DNA from: Palsa-147 sp049279675
Lineage (GTDB): Bacteria > Acidobacteriota > Terriglobia > Acidiferrales > UBA7541
DNA length: 64,000 nucleotides
Direction: 5' to 3'
NCBI GenBank assembly: GCA_049279675.1
Contig: JBAPOP010000162.1
Location: forward strand, 62,001 to 126,000
Part shown: one piece after another, positions 60,298 through 64,000 of the stretch
Layout of the letters: each line of letters begins with the position of its first letter
Position numbering within the stretch: position 1 is the first letter of the stretch
Notes under the pieces: model-generated
The model's database searches: none
What the model was told of the DNA's origin: nothing
The model's input: the letters and a program-made list of their open reading frames with translations, nothing else
Program-made: the position numbers and the translations under genes

Positions 60298-61224
60298 TCA
60301 TTCGAATCGCACCCGCGGATCCACAAGCAGATAAACGAAGTCGGTGAGCAAATTCACGAGCACGTATGAAACGGCAATCAGCAGAATGCACCCCTGCAGC
60401 AGCGGATAATCTCGTGCCTCAATCGCCGTAACGGCCAAACGGCCAATTCCTGGCCACGAAAAAATCGTCTCGGTGACAATCGTACCGGCCAACAACGTGC
60501 CGAACTGCAATCCAAGTATCGTCAAAATCGGAATCAGCGCATTTCGAAACGCGTGACGAAATAGCATCGCAGATTCCGTCAGTCCTTTCGCGCGCGCGGT
60601 TCGGACGTAATCGCTCGACAGTTCTTCGATCACAGCAGTCCGAACCATCCGCGTCAAAATGGCGGCCAGCGCCGCCCCTAACGTGATTGCAGGCAGGACC
60701 AAGTGCGCGAATCCGCCACGGCCCGAGACGGGCAACCAGCCGAGAATCACCGAAAAAACGAGAATCAACACCGGACCAAGCGCAAAGTTTGGAACCGATA
60801 ATCCCAGGAGCGTAAAAACACTCACCGCGCGATCCTCCGCGTGACCGCGCTTCTGCGCCGCCAGAAGACCCGCCGATATTCCGATCGCGGCGCACGCGAG
60901 CAAGGCAACAAATGCGAGTTCAAGCGTCGCCGGATAATGCTCGAGGATCACGCGCGAAACTGGCCGCTGGTAGCGGAACGACTCGCCCAAGTTTCCTCGA
61001 ACGACGCCCGTCAAATAGCGCGCGTATTGCGTCGGCAACGGAAGATCGAGTCCAAGAGCGTGCCGAAGTTGATTCAAATCTTCGAGGCGCGCCCCCTCGC
61101 CAAGCATTTGCTGTACCGGATCACCCGGCACAATGTGCGCGAGCAGAAACACCATCGTAACGATGAGCCACAGCGCAGGAATCGCGAGCAGGACCCGAAG
61201 ACCGATGCGGCGCAGGATCGTCAC
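60298..61224 (-). CDS. Dipeptide/oligopeptide-type ABC transporter permease (DppB/OppB)
   Basis: 308 residues with six helices. The start (RIGLRVLLAIPALWLIVTMVFLLAHIVPGDP) and the loop YVRTARAKGLTESAMLFRHAFRNALIPILTILG, read in parts, are the DppB signatures. The gene starts within the last codons of the CorC-like gene (4-bp overlap) and ends 10 bp before dppC. The two permeases need ATPases (DppD/F) and a binding protein that are outside the window. Confidence 0.92.
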   Translation of the reverse strand: MTILRRIGLRVLLAIPALWLIVTMVFLLAHIVPGDPVQQMLGEGARLEDLNQLRHALGLDLPLPTQYARYLTGVVRGNLGESFRYQRPVSRVILEHYPATLELAFVALLACAAIGISAGLLAAQKRGHAEDRAVSVFTLLGLSVPNFALGPVLILVFSVILGWLPVSGRGGFAHLVLPAITLGAALAAILTRMVRTAVIEELSSDYVRTARAKGLTESAMLFRHAFRNALIPILTILGLQFGTLLAGTIVTETIFSWPGIGRLAVTAIEARDYPLLQGCILLIAVSYVLVNLLTDFVYLLVDPRVRFE

Positions 61225-62675
61225 GAGCCCCCGCGGTTCCGAGACGGCGACGAACCTTCCGAGGCCGATTGTGCGGCCGACTTAGCCGCGGGCGGCAAAC
61301 TCGTGGCCCTTTCAGCTTCGCCGCCTGCAACCGGGGCAGATGTGGAGGCACCTGCCTCGATCGCCTTGATCTTTACGCGCGAGATCCGGCGCCGCTCCAT
61401 GTCCACGACTGTGAACAGGTATCCATTGGCCTCGAAACTCTCCCCGCCTCGCGGCAGAAAGCCGAGGCGGCTCAGCACAAATCCGCCGATCGTCTCGTAC
61501 GCAGAATCGTCCGGAACCGAAATCCCATATTGAGCTTCAAGATCGCGCACCTTCAGGGCCGCGTCGAAGACGAGCGAACCATCAGGAAGTTTCAGCGGAC
61601 GCTCCACGACGTCAAATTCGTCGTGAATTTCTCCGACCATCTGTTCGAGAATATCTTCGAGGGTGATAAGGCCAAGAATACTTCCGAATTCGTCCACCAC
61701 CATCGCGATTTCAGTCCGGCGCACGCGAAATTCCACCAGCAACTCGCTCGCTGATTTCGTCTCCGGAACAATCAGAATTTCGCGCCGGTACAGATTTAGA
61801 TTGAATTCAGTCGAGGCTTGTCCATCTTCCGAGCGCCTCACTCTCTCGAGCAGCGGCCAAATCAAATCTTTGATATGAACGAATCCAGTCACGTGGTCGA
61901 GGGTGCCTTCATACACGGGAATGCGCGAGCGTTGCGTGGTTGCAAACAACCTCATCGCATCTTCCAGGCTTGCGCTGGCCGAGAGTGCATGAATGTCCGG
62001 ACGCGGCACCATCAGCTCGCGCGCCTGTACTTGGCTCAGCTCCATCGTTGCCTGAATGAACTGCATCTCGGAGGCTTGCAACAGCCCGCGCTCGCGCGCT
62101 TGCTCGATCAGGACTTGAAGTTCTTCGGCCGAATGGACCAGCGTGTGGCTCTGCGCGGCAGGAACTCCGAGGCTGCGCACGAATTTTTCCGCGATGCCGT
62201 CGAGGAGATCAATTGCCCAACTGAATGAATTCAAGAACCATTGGAAGGGTCGCGCAATCAGCAGCGCCACGCGCTCAGCCCGTGCCAGGCTTACGCTCTT
62301 CGGAACGAGCTCCCCAAGAATCACCTGTATCGTCGTTAAGAGCCCAAATGCCACGACAAGCGCGATTCCGTGCGCTGTGACCGATGCCCAATGCTCCGGA
62401 ACCGCGGCGACAATCGGCCGGATCAGGTTTGAGAGGGTGATCTCCCCGACATATCCAAGCGCGAGGCTCGCCAGAGTAATTCCCACCTGCACGCCGGAGA
62501 TCACGCGGCCCAAATCTCCGAGCAGCGCCTCGACGACGCGTGCGCGAGCGTCTCCCTTCTGAACGAGCTGGCGGACACGTGAAATCCGCACAGCCACAAG
62601 AGAGAACTCCACGGCCGCGAAAAAGGCGTTGACGCCGACGAGCGCCAGAACGCCGAAGAGTTGCAGAAACACCAT
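61221..62675 (-). CDS. CorC/HlyC family protein (CNNM membrane domain, CBS pair, CorC domain)
   Basis: 484 residues from ATG 62675 (MVFLQLFGVLALVGV); the frame is open to 62792 without support. The DUF21/CNNM membrane domain covers about 1-185 (NAFFAAVEFSLVAVRISRVRQL), two CBS domains about 200-330 (MVPRPDIHALSASASLEDAM, EFGSILGLITLEDILEQMVG), and a CorC/HlyC FAD-like domain to about 435. A Ser/Ala-rich tail ends the protein. Family members act in magnesium or cobalt resistance or efflux. It overlaps the DppB gene by 4 bp, so it is read with it. Confidence 0.92.
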   Translation of the reverse strand: MVFLQLFGVLALVGVNAFFAAVEFSLVAVRISRVRQLVQKGDARARVVEALLGDLGRVISGVQVGITLASLALGYVGEITLSNLIRPIVAAVPEHWASVTAHGIALVVAFGLLTTIQVILGELVPKSVSLARAERVALLIARPFQWFLNSFSWAIDLLDGIAEKFVRSLGVPAAQSHTLVHSAEELQVLIEQARERGLLQASEMQFIQATMELSQVQARELMVPRPDIHALSASASLEDAMRLFATTQRSRIPVYEGTLDHVTGFVHIKDLIWPLLERVRRSEDGQASTEFNLNLYRREILIVPETKSASELLVEFRVRRTEIAMVVDEFGSILGLITLEDILEQMVGEIHDEFDVVERPLKLPDGSLVFDAALKVRDLEAQYGISVPDDSAYETIGGFVLSRLGFLPRGGESFEANGYLFTVVDMERRRISRVKIKAIEAGASTSAPVAGGEAERATSLPPAAKSAAQSASEGSSPSRNRGGS

Positions 62676-62750
62676 CGAAGAAAATTCTAGCAATTTGTGA
62701 CGCGGAAAAGGAGTATTCCAATGCCCGCTAGTACGAGGATCGTGACTCGG

Positions 62751-62780
62751 TTGCGGCGGGCTTGTTGCGTACGCTAGACT
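62751..62780 (+). promoter_or_regulatory. Possible promoter of the penicillin acylase gene
   Basis: TTGCGG (62751-62756), an 18-bp spacer and TAGACT (62775-62780), 16 bp before the ATG at 62797. Confidence 0.35.
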
Positions 62781-62796
62781 TCGGCGAATCAATTCA

Positions 62797-64000
62797 ATGC
62801 AGCGACCGAAACGCTCTCATTTCTTAATCAATTTCGTGGCAGTCCTTATGCTAGCCGTTGGCTTGTGCCTCCTTGTGGCCTGGTGGTTCACGTGGCGTCC
62901 GCTGCCCACGCTAGACGGCACGGTTGAGCTGCCGGAGCTCAAGAATTCTGTGACTGTCGACCGCGATTCCTGGAGTATTCCGTGGATACAGGCTAGCTCG
63001 ATCGAGGATCTCGCGACGGCGCAGGGCTACGTCGTCGCCCAGGACAGGCTTTGGCAGATGGATTTGCTGCGTCGCGCGGCCGGCGGCGAGCTTTCCGAGA
63101 TTTTCGGCAAAATTGCGCTTGATGTGGATCGCGAGAATCGCACTCTGGGCCTTCGCGTGGCCGCCGACGCGGCCGCTGCGAGGATGGATCCGTTCGCGCG
63201 GCAAATCCTCGAAGCATACGCGCGCGGCGTGAATCGCTATATTGACGAGCGGCGCGGCCGTCTGCCGATTGAATTTACTGTATTGCGCTACGAGCCACGT
63301 GCATGGACCCCTGCCGACACGTTTCTCATCAGCGCCTACATGTGGAAGACGCTAACCACAACGTGGAAAGCGAAACTGAATCGCGCGCGTATTTCGGCGC
63401 TTGTTGGTCCAGAGAGAGCGCGGGACTTGTTCGTGGTGGATTCCCCGCTCGATCACTACATAGTCGGCGCGCCCGAATTGCATTTGCGTCCGGTTTCCGA
63501 AGCAAATCCAGACGTAGCCCCTGCTGCCGCGTTTTCCATCGAGGGCCTCGAGCCAAGACTTCGCTCGGGCGAATCTGATGTTCCGATCGGATGGCGCTCA
63601 ACGCGCAATTTCCTATCGCAATTCGAAGAACAGACATCGGAGATCATCGGCAGCAACAACTTCGTTGTGAGCGGCGAGCACACCGCTTCCGGAAAGCCGA
63701 TCCTCGCGAACGACACGCATCTCGCATTCACGATGCCCGGTATTTGGTACATCGTTCACCTCACAGCGCCGGGTTGGAACGTTGAGGGCTTCACGTTTCC
63801 GGGATCGCCGCTGATCGTTATCGGCCACAACGACGATATTGCCTGGGGATTCACGAATAGCAATGCGACCGTCCAGGACCTTTACGCCGAAAGGCTGAAC
63901 CCCACCGATCCACTCCAATACCAGGTGAACGGATACTGGATCAAGGCCACGACGCGTCGCGAAGTGATCCACGTGAAAGGTGAAGATGACGATATTCTCG
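62797..64000 (+). CDS. Penicillin acylase family protein (partial, N-terminal part)
   Basis: 401 complete codons are visible; the gene runs off the right edge. A membrane helix or signal anchor (about 10-31, INFVAVLMLAVGLCLLVAW) starts the protein. The alpha chain contains DRDSWSIPWIQA and AQGYVVAQDRLWQMDLLRRAAGGELSE, typical of this Ntn-hydrolase family. GSNNFVVSG contains Ser286, which should become the N-terminal nucleophile of the beta chain after self-cleavage before it. The following GKPILANDTHL and GHNDDIAWGFTNSN are also conserved. Family members hydrolyse penicillins, acyl-homoserine lactones or other amides in the periplasm; the substrate here is unknown. The gene diverges from corC. 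Confidence 0.93.
   Translation, partial: MQRPKRSHFLINFVAVLMLAVGLCLLVAWWFTWRPLPTLDGTVELPELKNSVTVDRDSWSIPWIQASSIEDLATAQGYVVAQDRLWQMDLLRRAAGGELSEIFGKIALDVDRENRTLGLRVAADAAAARMDPFARQILEAYARGVNRYIDERRGRLPIEFTVLRYEPRAWTPADTFLISAYMWKTLTTTWKAKLNRARISALVGPERARDLFVVDSPLDHYIVGAPELHLRPVSEANPDVAPAAAFSIEGLEPRLRSGESDVPIGWRSTRNFLSQFEEQTSEIIGSNNFVVSGEHTASGKPILANDTHLAFTMPGIWYIVHLTAPGWNVEGFTFPGSPLIVIGHNDDIAWGFTNSNATVQDLYAERLNPTDPLQYQVNGYWIKATTRREVIHVKGEDDDIL

Noticed and set aside
1..64000. UGA-interrupted selenoprotein genes
   Set aside because: Prompted by selC, gene ends and gaps were read for a TGA followed by continuing homologous sequence; none was convincing. The check was by eye only.
1..64000. CRISPR arrays, prophage, insertion sequences, integrases
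   Set aside because: No regularly spaced direct repeats, transposase, integrase or phage structural genes were seen.

Overview
The window looks like chromosomal DNA of an acidobacterium (Acidobacteriota, Koribacter/Bryobacter/Terriglobus-like). The clues are a PadR-linked ADOP-type duplicated permease, three VWFA-related proteins of the acidobacterial type, a Ser/Thr kinase fused to TPRs, a pilMNOPQ cluster running into pepP-accB-accC, and Kdo (LPS) genes. Coding density is high. No phage, insertion sequence, CRISPR array or origin was seen. The assignment rests on gene content only.

Layout. 1-5.7 kb: the start of an adenylation/methyltransferase-like protein, a small exported protein with a terminator, a structured non-coding repeat, a kinase-TPR receptor and a GT-C-like membrane enzyme. 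5.8-11.4 kb: a PadR regulator with three MacB/FtsX-type permeases and no ATPase. 11.7-14.8 kb: two tiny membrane proteins, a selenocysteine tRNA with a near-consensus promoter, and an 831-residue coiled-coil protein with a class III cyclase-like domain. 15-22.6 kb: tsaE-nnrDE, an SDR, a SpoIIE-type phosphatase and an amino-acid permease. 21.9-31 kb (minus strand): pilM-N-O-P-Q, pepP-like peptidase, accB, accC, thiE, which reads as one long transcription unit.

31-46 kb: a VWFA-related protein, a UbiD decarboxylase, tRNA-Gly(CCC), a SnoaL-like protein, the Kdo/CTP cluster pyrG-kdsA-kdsD-kdsC with kdsB nearby, a tandem pair of VWFA proteins, deoB and a two-gene ABC exporter. 46-55 kb: uvrA followed, with overlaps or gaps of at most 10 bp, by a TPR protein, two uncharacterised exported helical proteins and a SprT-like metalloprotease, then uvrC. 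55-64 kb: YtxH-like and DUF948-like envelope proteins, the nifS-mnmA tRNA thiolation pair, a SAM hydrolase, corC-dppB-dppC, and a penicillin acylase running off the right edge.

The least described material is the cyclase-like coiled-coil protein beside selC, the uvrA-linked exported module, the multi-hairpin repeat at about 1.3 kb and the ATPase-less permease trio. None is proven to be a new system. All function calls come from reading motifs by eye; no database search was run.
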